Positions 49,901 to 53,762 of a stretch of DNA of 64,000 nt are shown piece after piece. The notes under the pieces are model-generated. The model did no database searches. It was given only the letters and a program-made list of their open reading frames with translations, and was not told where the DNA came from. Positions within the stretch are counted from its first letter, which is position 1. Each line of letters starts with the position of its first letter. The position numbers and the translations under genes were made by a program. Source of the stretch: Antedon mediterranea. Its lineage: Eukaryota > Echinodermata > Crinoidea > Comatulida > Antedonidae. The stretch is taken from contig NC_092672.1 in assembly GCF_964355755.1 (NCBI RefSeq), positions 30,438,501 through 30,502,500 of the forward strand, written 5' to 3'.

Positions 49901-52118
49901 ATATGGTAGTGATATGCGCAAATATGGTAGTGATATGACATCATCATGTCCATATATGGGGCACATCACATTTTTTTGTCACATAAAGTGACCCCTTTGG
50001 AAACAAGCCTCTGGGCTTAAAGGGCCATCCCCTGCTTTCCATGCTTTTTTTCTTGTCTAGTCTTGTATTTTTATATTTAATGTTTCTCTTTTTATTTCAT
50101 TTACATTATACTGTTTTATTTATTTGTACTGTATTTGGAAAGCAATAAATATTACTTACTTACTTACTTAGTGTAGCTGACAAACCTTTGTTTGAGTTTT
50201 ATTAATTCATTTCTTCTTGTTTCTCTAGTAGATTCACTTGACCCCATTCCAGGTTGGGGCGGTATATTTTACGGTTCAGTGATCGTGACCCCACTGCTCA
50301 TGTTAATTACCATATGCATTATTATAGGTGTGGGTAAGTGTTGACATTTGTTTTCAATCAAATCGTTAATTTTATTTTTGTTTTGCCCTTTTAATCCTAA
50401 ATTAATTACAAATATACAAGCGATTAATAGATCTGTAAATGTTTTTATTGATGTTCTGTTTATATCAAGCAACCAATTTTGGTTTTTGTACTTGTTTTAG
50501 GGAAAACACCATCTTGAACTTGAGCTAATTGAGATATAGCAATATATATACAGTAATTCTTCTTTAAAAAAAATGAAAATGATAAGGCCAGGCAGGCTGT
50601 AGTTGCATTAGGGATATTTATAATCTGCTATGACTGTATCCCTACCCTAAATACTAAATAATATTTTTTAACTTCTTCTGAACTTAACTTCAAATGAGAC
50701 AATAAAAGGTTGAATGATATCTGTAAAATAGATTTATGAGCGTCTGTATTTTTTTATAATAGACCATTATAAATAACTAACCTTGCATTAAATGTTATTA
50801 GACTAGCAGTATTGTGTTAGGCTTTCTCTTTATACAGTGAGTTCAGGCCTCATTATAAGGGTTATTATCCATTATAAGTAAAAGTTACAAAGCCTCCCTT
50901 ATTTCCCTTATGTATATATGTTCATACATTCCAATAATTATCAATCTATAGTTTCCCCTATGTTTCATAATTTTGGGGATTTCATTTGTGTTACACAAGC
51001 TTGTTGAAAATAAGCACAACGGTGTGGTAAAAAATGTTATCAGATGACTAGGTTAAACTACCTAACTACTGAAAAAAAGTCTTTCTGGTTTTTATAGAAG
51101 AATTTTGTATTTGACCATTTTAAGGGAAATTCATGTTTTTTCATCTTGATTTCTGTTACAAATATTTGATTTATGTACAATTAACCAGATTTTAAATTTA
51201 AATTCATGCCTGTACCTGAGCTTTAAAACAGTGGTTCTAAACAAATTTTCATAAACAGGTTAAAGAGTAAACAATTACATAAATTTAACTCATTCTTTCT
51301 TGTCCAATTTAATTTATTAGGTTTCCCTTTTTTTTTCAGCAATGACTGCATCTCAAAGGTCACATGATCCTCGTACAGATGCCCATTTCTTGCATACTCC
51401 ACCGCCAACCTATACCACTCACGCTGAAGGTAAAATTATAACACAGTAGTCTAGTATAATACTACACATCTTTGAAGCCAATTTTCCCCTAGGCGAATTG
51501 AAAGCGCCAGCTTGTACGCATGCATATCTGCTGATGCCTACGAACAATATTATGTCTCCATCCACACTTTTATGTTTGCATAGTATTTTGTATGTGTGGG
51601 AAAAAATCAAATATTAAAACAAATTTGTGAAAACTATGTAAAAATACAATGATTACACCTTAATTTAAGGTATGTATTGGGTTTATTTGTGCCAGTGAAA
51701 CCAAATACTATGACTATACAGAAAACGCCCTCTTTGAACGCCCTCAGGAAACCTAGAGAGGCAACCCCTTCCCAACGAGAGACTTTGTTAAATTCTGAAA
51801 GTGTACTTTTTTTTCTATTTATGCACATATACAACATATTCTAGGAAATAATTTAAGGAACATGAGTTCCATGGAATCATACATTTTTACATATTGCATT
51901 TCAGTGTTATAATTTTAATGGATAAATAAATTATTATTTTGTTTTTTTATTCAGATTATTTGAGTCCTACAAAAAGGTCACCCTATGCATCACCATATGA
52001 TACATATGGTACATCTCCACGACGACGACCCCGTCAACAGCGTTCCCCAACATTATGGAGTACTAAAGGTTATGACCCCCAAGAAGGAACCCTACCTGCT
52101 TCACCAAGTAGCGGATGA
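22805..52118 (+). CDS. NUP210: NUP210 (gp210), nuclear pore membrane glycoprotein, complete, 41 coding exons
   Basis: Single-pass membrane nucleoporin of the pore membrane domain; in animals it forms a lumenal ring in the perinuclear space. My exon model gives 5,691 nt, 1,896 residues, close to the ~1,887 of human NUP210. Residues 1 to ~23 form a signal peptide. Mature sequence begins YKLNVPKILLPY, the conserved N-terminus. Many Ig-like beta-rich repeats follow, including a BIG2-like segment at ~1074-1145 and a cysteine-bearing segment at ~700-773. One membrane segment lies at ~1790-1813, then an ~83-residue Ser/Pro/Arg-rich tail facing the pore. Every intron is GT...AG and in phase except intron 7 (see exon 8). 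Introns host LINEs, SINEs and at least eight family A elements. The start has a good context (caaaATGg). I consider the identity near certain; exact borders were not checked against transcripts. Confidence 0.95.
23224..23262. repeat. Perfect short hairpin, 16-bp arms
   Basis: AAATTGTACCTCTCTG, loop ACTCTGC, CAGAGAGGTACAATTT. The arms are perfectly complementary. Confidence 0.85.
23295..24260 (-). pseudogene. CR1/L2-like LINE remnant, interrupted
   Basis: Read on the minus strand, 24228-23990 encodes KANNTLNFLRRNINIKNPKV, VRPILEYGSVVWDHHTD and RAARFTLSRYERTASVSAML, the conserved C-terminal part of CR1/L2-type ORF2. The frame resumes at about 23668-23411 as LHELSWKSLAERRQLSRLSM through to the stop. 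A 3' UTR and GAA tail follow (TTC run at 23298-23316). About 320 bp of foreign sequence (23669-23990) separates SVSAML from HELSW. The same 3' UTR and tail recur at 44767-44876. Confidence 0.75.
24671..24801 (+). CDS. NUP210: NUP210 coding exon 2
   Basis: Codons 54-98. It opens RSTKPEVASVQALGDEQC, a strong family match, and ends ILAEEQ. A family A element starts 6 bases after the donor. Confidence 0.92.
24808..24919. mobile_element. Family A element, copy A5 (intron 2)
   Basis: TTAAGCTCTGTCTACACTAT at the left, GATAGTGTAGACAGAGCTT at the right. Starts right after the six-base donor GTATGC of intron 2. About 112 bp, one of the shortest copies. Confidence 0.9.
25194..25325 (+). CDS. NUP210: NUP210 coding exon 3
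   Basis: Codons 98-142; GHIVRCDVIVDTIYSI, then LYLDEPPEEIVV. Confidence 0.92.
25706..25802 (+). CDS. NUP210: NUP210 coding exon 4
   Basis: Codons 142-174; NVFSSLQGLEFEWSL, ending NNVLR across the junction. Confidence 0.92.
25922..26072 (+). CDS. NUP210: NUP210 coding exon 5
   Basis: Codons 174-224; MVSFLETYYIPLPHIAEFE, then KQGDRILIEGITTGSAKV. Confidence 0.93.
26245..26430 (+). mobile_element. tRNA-derived SINE (family S), intron 5
   Basis: A box-B-like GGGTTCAAATCCAGTC lies at 26281-26296. Downstream body CACTCCCAAAGACCAA, TTATGTAGAGCTTCTTGTGTA and GTGCTGAGTTGCCAGC matches the copies at 32640 and 43034. Confidence 0.75.
26713..26840. mobile_element. Family A element, copy A6 (intron 5)
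   Basis: TTAAGCTCTGTCTACACTAT and TAGTGTAGACAGAGCTTTA ends. The centre is in the opposite orientation relative to most copies (GTATTGATGACATCATGTCC). Confidence 0.9.
27284..27416 (+). CDS. NUP210: NUP210 coding exon 6
   Basis: Codons 225-269; VVRLIVTDNLMLNPSHDVYI, ending FRQGKFT. A 21-bp minisatellite starts about 10 bases after the donor. Confidence 0.93.
27427..27662. repeat. 21-bp minisatellite, ~11 units (intron 6)
   Basis: CTATGATCATCTGTGTTCACA units with C/T, A/G changes. The period is a multiple of three, so frames stay open on both strands. Neither is a gene: exon 6 has a good donor at 27417 and exon 7 continues the NUP210 frame. Confidence 0.92.
27955..28045 (-). mobile_element. 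tRNA-like sequence (SINE head), intron 6
   Basis: On the minus strand GTAGCCTAGTAGTTAAGCATG resembles a box A and GGTTCGACCCTCACC a box B, about 30 bases apart. It lacks a convincing cloverleaf end and is more likely a SINE head or tRNA pseudogene than a functional tRNA. Confidence 0.5.
28079..28207 (+). CDS. NUP210: NUP210 coding exon 7
   Basis: Codons 269-312; LTMPSLQYRLELANTKIAS, ending TTEVILIDK plus one base. The donor is A|GTATCC. Confidence 0.88.
28217..28480. repeat. Family G repeat with GTCCTCTTAATTG minisatellite (intron 7)
   Basis: It begins ACAGTAGAACCCCCTATTAAG. A degenerate ~18-20 bp unit built on GTGTCCTCTTAATTGGG follows at 28345-28465. A related inverted copy lies at about 41040-41145 (CCTTAATGGAGTTCTATTGTG). 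Confidence 0.55.
28676..28774 (+). CDS. NUP210: NUP210 coding exon 8 (non-AG acceptor or sequence variant)
   Basis: Codons 312-345. The family match is SQPSAGIHVVEPKFLG. The only upstream AG (CCAAAG at 28681-28686) puts this frame out of phase with exon 7 and leads to a stop. A start at 28676, after ATTG, gives DK-N-HPKISSLMIPPDV in frame and makes the whole gene divisible by three. Confidence 0.6.
28836..29903. mobile_element. piggyBac-like non-autonomous DNA transposon (intron 8)
   Basis: It is bounded by TTAA on both sides with inverted ends: TTAACACTTTGACTGCCA at 28836 and TGGCAGTCAAAGTGTTAA ending at 29903. Near the right end a 47-bp block containing CGAAGATCTTCG and TTTGGCAGTCAA is repeated (29825-29895). 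Length is 1,068 bp. I found no transposase frame, so it is a deletion derivative or MITE. TTAA duplication and a TTAACnCTTTGnCTGCC-type end are typical of piggyBac-like elements. Confidence 0.75.
30174..30280 (+). CDS. NUP210: NUP210 coding exon 9
   Basis: Codons 345-380; FVVLPGRNYVLQLGNYYEI, ending NKIFPSD. Confidence 0.93.
30609..30749 (+). CDS. NUP210: NUP210 coding exon 10
   Basis: Codons 381-427; NIRMEAVFPVEYFKVLYSS, then GTYHRVQTLKNG. Confidence 0.93.
30874..31017 (+). CDS. NUP210: NUP210 coding exon 11
   Basis: Codons 428-475; IPVVGKQEVNIYKPLVV, then LVFPWQPRSAQSHYQYKLK. Confidence 0.93.
31322..31648. mobile_element. Family A element, copy A7, host of a nested family B element (intron 11)
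   Basis: The left half 31322-31457 (GTCTACACTATCACTTTATG to TTGTTGTCAC) and right half 31620-31648 (ATAAAGTTTGATAGTGTAGA) are continuous in other family A copies. They are separated here by a complete family B element. Confidence 0.9.
31461..31619. mobile_element. Family B element, complete, nested in A7
   Basis: AGCTTGGTTCCCACTAGA at the left and TCTAGTGGGAACCAAGCT at the right are perfect complements. The centre is GATGGATTATTGAAACC. Flanks TTA (left) and ATA (right) suggest a 3-bp target duplication of TWA type, as in PIF/Harbinger elements. No transposase is encoded. Confidence 0.92.
31735..32200 (-). pseudogene. LINE ORF2 C-terminus and 3' end (intron 11)
   Basis: Minus-strand codons from 32159 to the stop at 31944 read GERSFVVAAPKLWNSLPLVI and ISIFKAHLKTHLF, the standard C-terminal motif of L2/CR1-type ORF2. 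The 3' end carries a GCGCTATATAAATTTAAAA tail (31735-31753 on the plus strand, reversed). Confidence 0.8.
32277..32432 (+). CDS. NUP210: NUP210 coding exon 12
   Basis: Codons 476-527; GGTGNHTWSSSDKLVANVNV, then MVTTATMLGETTVTAADV. Confidence 0.93.
32640..32870 (+). mobile_element. tRNA-derived SINE (family S), intron 12
   Basis: Box-A-like GTGGTTTGGTGGATG and box-B-like GTGTTCAAGTCCTG, then the shared body AACTCCACTCCCAAAGACTT and AAGAGCATCTTGTGTAATG. Ends GATAATGAATGAATTCGC. Confidence 0.8.
32935..33043 (+). CDS. NUP210: NUP210 coding exon 13
   Basis: Codons 528-564; VYVLRPIEMLFLDSKVEAEL, then LALPLAIYAQ. Confidence 0.92.
33307..33393 (+). CDS. NUP210: NUP210 coding exon 14
   Basis: Codons 564-593; KKKCTDCKLLPLEK with two cysteines, ending TVFKIVE. 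Confidence 0.88.
33502..33650 (+). CDS. NUP210: NUP210 coding exon 15
   Basis: Codons 593-642; AESIGHSRLTVTYQQGD, then VTIAAYVPLN. Confidence 0.92.
33931..34102 (+). CDS. NUP210: NUP210 coding exon 16
   Basis: Codons 643-700; VLDPSDVAVVSLGSSKRLVL, then GGPQPWVLDPSKYYRN. Confidence 0.93.
34330..34550 (+). CDS. NUP210: NUP210 coding exon 17
   Basis: Codons 700-773; YHYFEVTCLEFCEQTFTVTV, NQYPAVAKTTVQFACAPP, PPCPL: the cysteine-bearing region conserved in the family. Confidence 0.93.
34749..34941 (+). CDS. NUP210: NUP210 coding exon 18
   Basis: Codons 774-838; AADSLGRQFDNFTSLVITWE. A family A element starts about 8 bases after the donor. Confidence 0.92.
34949..35105. mobile_element. Family A element, copy A8 (intron 18)
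   Basis: TAAGTGCTGTGTATACTATA at the left, CTAGTTTGATAATGTAGACA at the right. Starts about 8 bases after the exon 18 donor. Confidence 0.85.
35193..35276. mobile_element. Family B fragment (intron 18)
   Basis: AACCAATCATAATGCGATTA, then GCGTTGCGTCTATG and TTAGTGGAAACCAAAC; left half decayed. Confidence 0.55.
35299..35459. mobile_element. Family C MITE-like element (intron 18)
   Basis: Perfect ~29-bp inverted ends: GCCGATTTTCCACTAGGCGA onward at the left and its complement ending at 35457. Inside lie GTACGCATG and CTACGCATGCG. Flanked by AT-rich TTAA-like bases. A longer copy is at 61728-62107 and a left-end fragment at 51475-51545. Confidence 0.9.
35556..35662 (+). CDS. NUP210: NUP210 coding exon 19
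   Basis: Codons 838-873; MAVLMARPGSVTLTATTNSY, ending LGIKQK. Confidence 0.9.
35943..36047 (+). CDS. NUP210: NUP210 coding exon 20
   Basis: Codons 874-908; LVKEVTFDPIDVTIFNHPSN. Confidence 0.92.
36105..36237. mobile_element. Family B element (intron 20)
   Basis: TTGGTTCCCACTAGAAGC at the left, CGTCTAGTGGAAACCACC at the right, centre GGATTATTCAAGCTGTTGC. Confidence 0.8.
36333..36887. mobile_element. Family D element, copy D2, uninterrupted (intron 20)
   Basis: TTAAAGATGTATTGTCCCTT at the left; AGGGACAATACATCTTTAA at the right. The ends are inverted and include TTAA. A short palindrome CTTTGACTTCCAGTCAAAG lies inside. No open frame spans the element. It is the empty-site reference for the RTE insertion in D1. 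Confidence 0.9.
36973..37074 (+). CDS. NUP210: NUP210 coding exon 21
   Basis: Codons 909-942; AMLKITGGSGHFLIKESAKD. Confidence 0.92.
37441..37569 (+). CDS. NUP210: NUP210 coding exon 22
   Basis: Codons 943-985; VTVQDLCIEMTRQTSARVQV, then IDSIELSVVDK. Confidence 0.92.
38171..38298 (+). CDS. NUP210: NUP210 coding exon 23
   Basis: Codons 986-1028; VQVEHEVMAKVHVLDASNNP. A family A element starts 16 bases after the donor. Confidence 0.92.
38315..38467. mobile_element. Family A element, copy A9 (intron 23)
   Basis: TTAAGCTTGTTTACACTATC at the left, GATAGTGTGGACAGAGCTTT at the right, central CCCATATATGCACATGATG. Confidence 0.9.
39036..39171 (+). CDS. NUP210: NUP210 coding exon 24
   Basis: Codons 1028-1073; VSQFVIHGRNLGSTNLVASA, ending KVKTIQ. 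Confidence 0.92.
39709..39771 (+). CDS. NUP210: NUP210 coding exon 25 (BIG2-like segment)
   Basis: Codons 1074-1094; VFPPLRLNPRNITLLVGSLF. Only 63 nt, flanked by good splice sites. Confidence 0.92.
39873..40049 (+). CDS. NUP210: NUP210 coding exon 26 (BIG2-like segment)
   Basis: Codons 1095-1153; GGPQPQSLVEFSIGQQRIAS, then SGIVEALNLGHTRVTG. Confidence 0.93.
40481..40693 (+). CDS. NUP210: NUP210 coding exon 27
   Basis: Codons 1154-1224; VRISAPLLRLQTQSEMPVYA, then LLFEWSVSNEDVITVEP. Confidence 0.93.
41040..41145. repeat. Family G repeat, inverted copy (intron 27)
   Basis: Complement of ACAnTAGAACTCCATTAAGG-type start ends at about 41142; CCCCTATTAAAGGGACAG is internal. Confidence 0.45.
41244..41399 (+). 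CDS. NUP210: NUP210 coding exon 28
   Basis: Codons 1225-1276; KAQHNVAMRVRTRNAGEALL, ending LVDEVQIQ. Confidence 0.92.
41763..41854 (+). CDS. NUP210: NUP210 coding exon 29
   Basis: Codons 1277-1307; VFEKLSLTHPTNCDSTFLMT, then LIKTNR split at the junction. Confidence 0.92.
42030..42171. mobile_element. Family A element, copy A10 (intron 29)
   Basis: TTACTGTCTACACTATCAAA at the left, TTTGATAATGTGGACAGAGC at the right; central ATGACATCATCATGTCCATA (inverted orientation). Confidence 0.9.
42221..42392 (+). CDS. NUP210: NUP210 coding exon 30
   Basis: Codons 1307-1364; RDGSATISYSILGDQASSIV, then AHERFGLNQSTIVLVK. Confidence 0.93.
42656..43009. mobile_element. Family D-related element, copy D3 (intron 30)
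   Basis: TTAAAGATATATTGTCCC at the left and GGAGACAATACATCTTTAA at the right. The internal sequence differs from D1/D2, so this is a subfamily with shared ends. It shares its right TTAA with D4. Confidence 0.75.
43006..43436. mobile_element. Family D-related element, copy D4, carrying a SINE (intron 30)
   Basis: TTAAAGATGTATTGTCTATA at the left; CACAATATGTCTTTAA at the right. The SINE at 43034-43320 sits inside. A G-run lies at 43405-43415. Confidence 0.65.
43034..43320 (+). mobile_element. tRNA-derived SINE (family S), most complete copy
   Basis: Box-A-like GTGGCTTGGTGGTTATG and box-B-like GGGTTCAAGTCCTG at ~43109. The body has AACTCCACTCCCAAAGACTC and AGAGCATCTTGTGTATATG. The 3' end is TTTATCCATCCTGTAATTGG, CTCGCTGTTGGATGAGTATG, then an AAATA tail. 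The first ~24 bases (GAGTGGAGCTGTGGCTTGGT) are duplicated in tandem. Confidence 0.85.
43500..43672 (+). CDS. NUP210: NUP210 coding exon 31
   Basis: Codons 1365-1422; FPVGLNLEFSTSFYDNVGAK. Confidence 0.92.
43884..44252. mobile_element. Family H MITE-like element (intron 31)
   Basis: Inverted ends GGTCATTCCATCTCAGTTCA and TGATCTGAGATGGAATGACC; flanks AACTG on both sides could be a 5-bp target duplication. No coding frame. Confidence 0.75.
44621..44705 (+). CDS. NUP210: NUP210 coding exon 32
   Basis: Codons 1422-1450; RYDLLQLQPGVVNISFVARV. Confidence 0.9.
44767..44876 (+). mobile_element. LINE 3' UTR fragment with GAA tail (intron 32)
   Basis: GGGGGTTCTTTACGAAAACT to AAGTTTGCACTAAATTGG, then (GAA)n. 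Complement of 23289-23400, so it is the 3' end of the same LINE family. Confidence 0.8.
44964..45093 (+). CDS. NUP210: NUP210 coding exon 33
   Basis: Codons 1451-1494; VWDQRNPRIEDYASVAVGSI, then FGDVLKFTTPLL. Confidence 0.92.
45422..45555 (+). CDS. NUP210: NUP210 coding exon 34
   Basis: Codons 1494-1538; GTWSSSDPSVLRINSDGVAI, ending VTQGQ. Confidence 0.92.
45873..45990 (+). CDS. NUP210: NUP210 coding exon 35
   Basis: Codons 1539-1578; VTVKEIERVSLDLSNLPVLS. A family A element starts 23 bases after the donor. Confidence 0.9.
46014..46205. mobile_element. Family A element, copy A11 (intron 35)
   Basis: TTAAGTTCTGTCTACACTAT and GATAGTGTAGACAGAGCTT ends. The internal AGTGATNTGCCCAAATATGG unit is present three times, making it longer than other copies. 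Confidence 0.9.
46762..46896 (+). CDS. NUP210: NUP210 coding exon 36
   Basis: Codons 1578-1623; DIIKQVAGLVQPMFKCSLHP, then VYPAFNTVTG. Confidence 0.9.
46941..47010 (+). mobile_element. Family S SINE, internally deleted (intron 36)
   Basis: Head GTGGAGCTGTAG fused to tail TTTATCCATCCTCTGTAATT and GCTCGCTGTTGGATGCATATG. Confidence 0.65.
47384..47637 (+). CDS. NUP210: NUP210 coding exon 37
   Basis: Codons 1623-1707; GKYYCGIRQISDQAVRFKSK, then LTSKNRNIELLVSGPEKVLQ. The longest coding exon (254 nt). Confidence 0.92.
47881..48260. mobile_element. Long inverted-repeat element (intron 37)
   Basis: Left arm 47881-47945 (ATTACGGTG, CGTCACAACGATAGAGGGCG) and right arm 48195-48260 (CGCCCCCTACCGTCGTGACG, CACCGTGATAC) are imperfect complements over ~60 bp. 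A short frame across it is not supported as coding. Confidence 0.65.
48360..48510 (-). mobile_element. Possible Penelope-like terminal repeat with hammerhead-like core (intron 37)
   Basis: On the minus strand ACCTGATGATGACCTATGGT then CGAAAGTATTAGTACAAT contains CTGATGA, a 4-bp GACC/GGTC stem and GAAA, in the order of a hammerhead ribozyme core. It is followed by AATAAATATTTTATTTTG and ATGCAGCACCTATTTC, text common in Penelope-like element ends. Stem III is not convincing, so activity is doubtful. Confidence 0.4.
49130..49340 (+). CDS. NUP210: NUP210 coding exon 38
   Basis: Codons 1708-1778; ISWNDTSLINIGSPVVKGGG, ending IEENVIK. An alternative donor exists 10 bases upstream (AAT|GTAATA) but is out of phase. 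Confidence 0.85.
49368..49710. mobile_element. Composite family B elements (intron 38)
   Basis: GTGGTTCCAACTAGAACGTA at 49370 and GTGGTTCCCACTAGAACGTA at 49487 are two same-orientation left ends. A right end CGCTAGTGGGAACCAAG closes at 49706. Begins about 30 bases after the exon 38 donor. Confidence 0.7.
49848..50186. mobile_element. Family A element, copy A12, interrupted by a LINE 3' end (intron 38)
   Basis: 49848-49990 runs from CTGTCGACACTATCAAACC to TTGTCACATAAAGT. The continuing family A text is broken, and a GTGTAG remnant reappears after 50169. Confidence 0.75.
49991..50168 (+). mobile_element. LINE 3' end fragment inserted in A12
   Basis: GGAAACAAGCCTCTGGGCTT and AAAGGGCCATCCCCTGC form a characteristic CR1/L2-type 3' UTR. 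AATAAATATT and a TTAC tetranucleotide tail follow at 50149-50168. Confidence 0.75.
50229..50333 (+). CDS. NUP210: NUP210 coding exon 39 (transmembrane segment)
   Basis: Codons 1778-1813; WGGIFYGSVIVTPLLMLITI then CIIIGV is the single membrane span. Confidence 0.92.
51340..51429 (+). CDS. NUP210: NUP210 coding exon 40 (pore-facing tail)
   Basis: Codons 1813-1843; MTASQRSHDPRTDAHFLHTP; hydrophilic tail after the membrane span. Confidence 0.88.
51475..51548. mobile_element. Family C left-end fragment (intron 40)
   Basis: AAGCCAATTTTCCCCTAGGC, then CCAGCTTGTACGCATGC, as in the 35-kb copy; right end missing. Confidence 0.6.
51955..52118 (+). CDS. NUP210: NUP210 coding exon 41 (C-terminus and stop)
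   Basis: Codons 1843-1896 and TGA at 52116-52118. Ser/Pro/Arg-rich tail (YLSPTKRSPYASPYDTYGTS, RRRPRQQRSP), resembling the vertebrate tail in composition. Confidence 0.9.
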
Positions 52119-52200
52119 AAGTACCATACAATAAGTTAGTTTAAGAAAGTTAATCATTTTTGATAAAAGAAAATAATAAAACAATTATTTTTCCCATGTT
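52119..52200 (+). terminator. NUP210 3' UTR with polyadenylation signal
   Basis: AATAAA at 52175-52180, 57 bases after the stop codon. It would give a very short 3' UTR ending near 52195-52200. Confidence 0.65.
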
Positions 52201-52339
52201 TGTTAAATTGATGTGAAATATTTTTTTACAATTTTGTTATCTTTTTTAAGTAATGTTGAAAATTATTATTACGAAGTTTCTTTCTGTAACATGAACCGTG
52301 ATTATATGAAATACAGGCGTATAATATATAAGACACCAC

Positions 52340-52530
52340 CCCCCATTATCCGAAATAAGGTGTACTTTCGCTGTACGACCAACCAGAGAACACTAGCAGA
52401 CAGATGTAATATGAACATATAATACCTATACCTATTATCCGAAAAAAGGCCGTACTTTTGCTGTACAGAACGACCAGCAAGAGAAAAGCAAATGGATGAT
52501 GTAATCGCAGTGCATACAACCATTTTAACC
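52340..52530. repeat. ~91-bp direct duplication downstream of NUP210
   Basis: ATTATCCGAAATAAGG with TACTTTCGCTGTAC at 52346-52376 recurs as ATTATCCGAAAAAAGG with TACTTTTGCTGTAC at 52434-52468; GACCAnCnAGAGAA follows both. Confidence 0.65.
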
Positions 52531-52609
52531 GAATGCGCAATATTTCACATTTTATTTATTTCATTACATAACTATTTCTTAAATTATCGGATTTACAAAT
52601 TTATTAAAT

Positions 52610-52715
52610 AATTTGCGAGTGAAGTTTTTGAAATATGGTAAGATGTAAGCAAGCGCCTTGAGCAACTTTGGTGGGGAAGTGCGCTCTATAAATCATTATT
52701 ATTATTAATGTTATT
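52610..52715 (+). mobile_element. LINE 3' end fragment
   Basis: AAGCGCCTTGAGCAACTTTG and GTGCGCTCTATAAATCATTA followed by a TTATTA run, the standard L2/CR1-like 3' end. No ORF2 remnant seen upstream. Confidence 0.6.
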
Positions 52716-53479
52716 AATGTACATTTATTGGTTGGAAAAATTGATTCCATAAAAAATAATGACAAAATTCCCAAAAAAAACATAGATTTCCCCCCCCCCC
52801 CCAAAAAAAAGGATAAAACTGAAATCGAAAAGGTAGTTTATAATATTCAAATTACCAGCATATAATCTGCTTTTTGAAATTGAAAATATAAATTGGATTT
52901 AAAAAGTTCTTTGACATTAGATTTGGTGAACAAAAATAATAATAATAATACCTGACCTGATTAAATTGTATGGTGTATTGTATTATATCAGGGAGTGTTT
53001 ACAAAAATAAGAATTTAAAAATTGCTTTAGGCATTAAATATAAAGCCATTCATTCATTTCAAGGCTATGTGTATATTGTACATACTACTTCACAATCTTC
53101 TATTATGTATTGTTATTCCAACCAATCCAATTGTGAGGAAAGAATTTTTATTCAAAATAATTGTATACAATTGCTTTTCTGATAGTGGTAATCTTTGATA
53201 TGATTTCTTGCAAACAAAATGGTAGTCACTGCAGCAACTGCAGTATAGTATTATTGGTATGTTCTCTAATGTTAAGCTTCATAAAGTTTATTTGGAAGTT
53301 TCAATCAAGAAAATAAAAACATTTTGTTGCCCATTGATGCAGAATAAGATTTACTCCTAACTGCAATCACGGGACGTATAATAAAGCGCAGAGGTTCCGT
53401 CTTGTAAAATATGGTACGGGGGGGGGGGGGGGGGGCGTGGGTGGGTCATACAGGAAATTTTGTCACGTCCCCTACTCTG
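52716..53479. other. No gene; homopolymer runs
   Basis: A C-run at 52791-52802 and a G-run of about 20 bases at 53416-53436. No supported gene. Confidence 0.6.
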
Positions 53480-53762
53480 ACCCAATTACGTAAGCGCAAC
53501 GTGATTTGACCAATCACAGAGCAATTGATTATTCTGAATGTCGCTTGTCGTTGGTAAACTCGTTTGCGTTGCGTCTACGTACTTGCGTTGCGTCTACGTA
53601 CTTGCGTTGTGTCTCTAGTCTCTAGCTTGGTTCTGACTAGCGACGCAACATAACGATGTAGACGCAACGTCAGTTGAACGAACACAAGCAACAATTCTGG
53701 CGATCAATCACGTTGCGCTTACGTCCTTGCGTTGCGTCTCTAGTGAAAACCAAGCTTTAGTA
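53480..53762. mobile_element. Two tandem family B elements
   Basis: Two head-to-tail family B bodies. The second is bounded by GCTTGGTTCTGACTAGCGAC and TCTCTAGTGAAAACCAAGC. TTGCGTTGCGTCTACGTACT is duplicated near 53570-53605. Confidence 0.75.
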
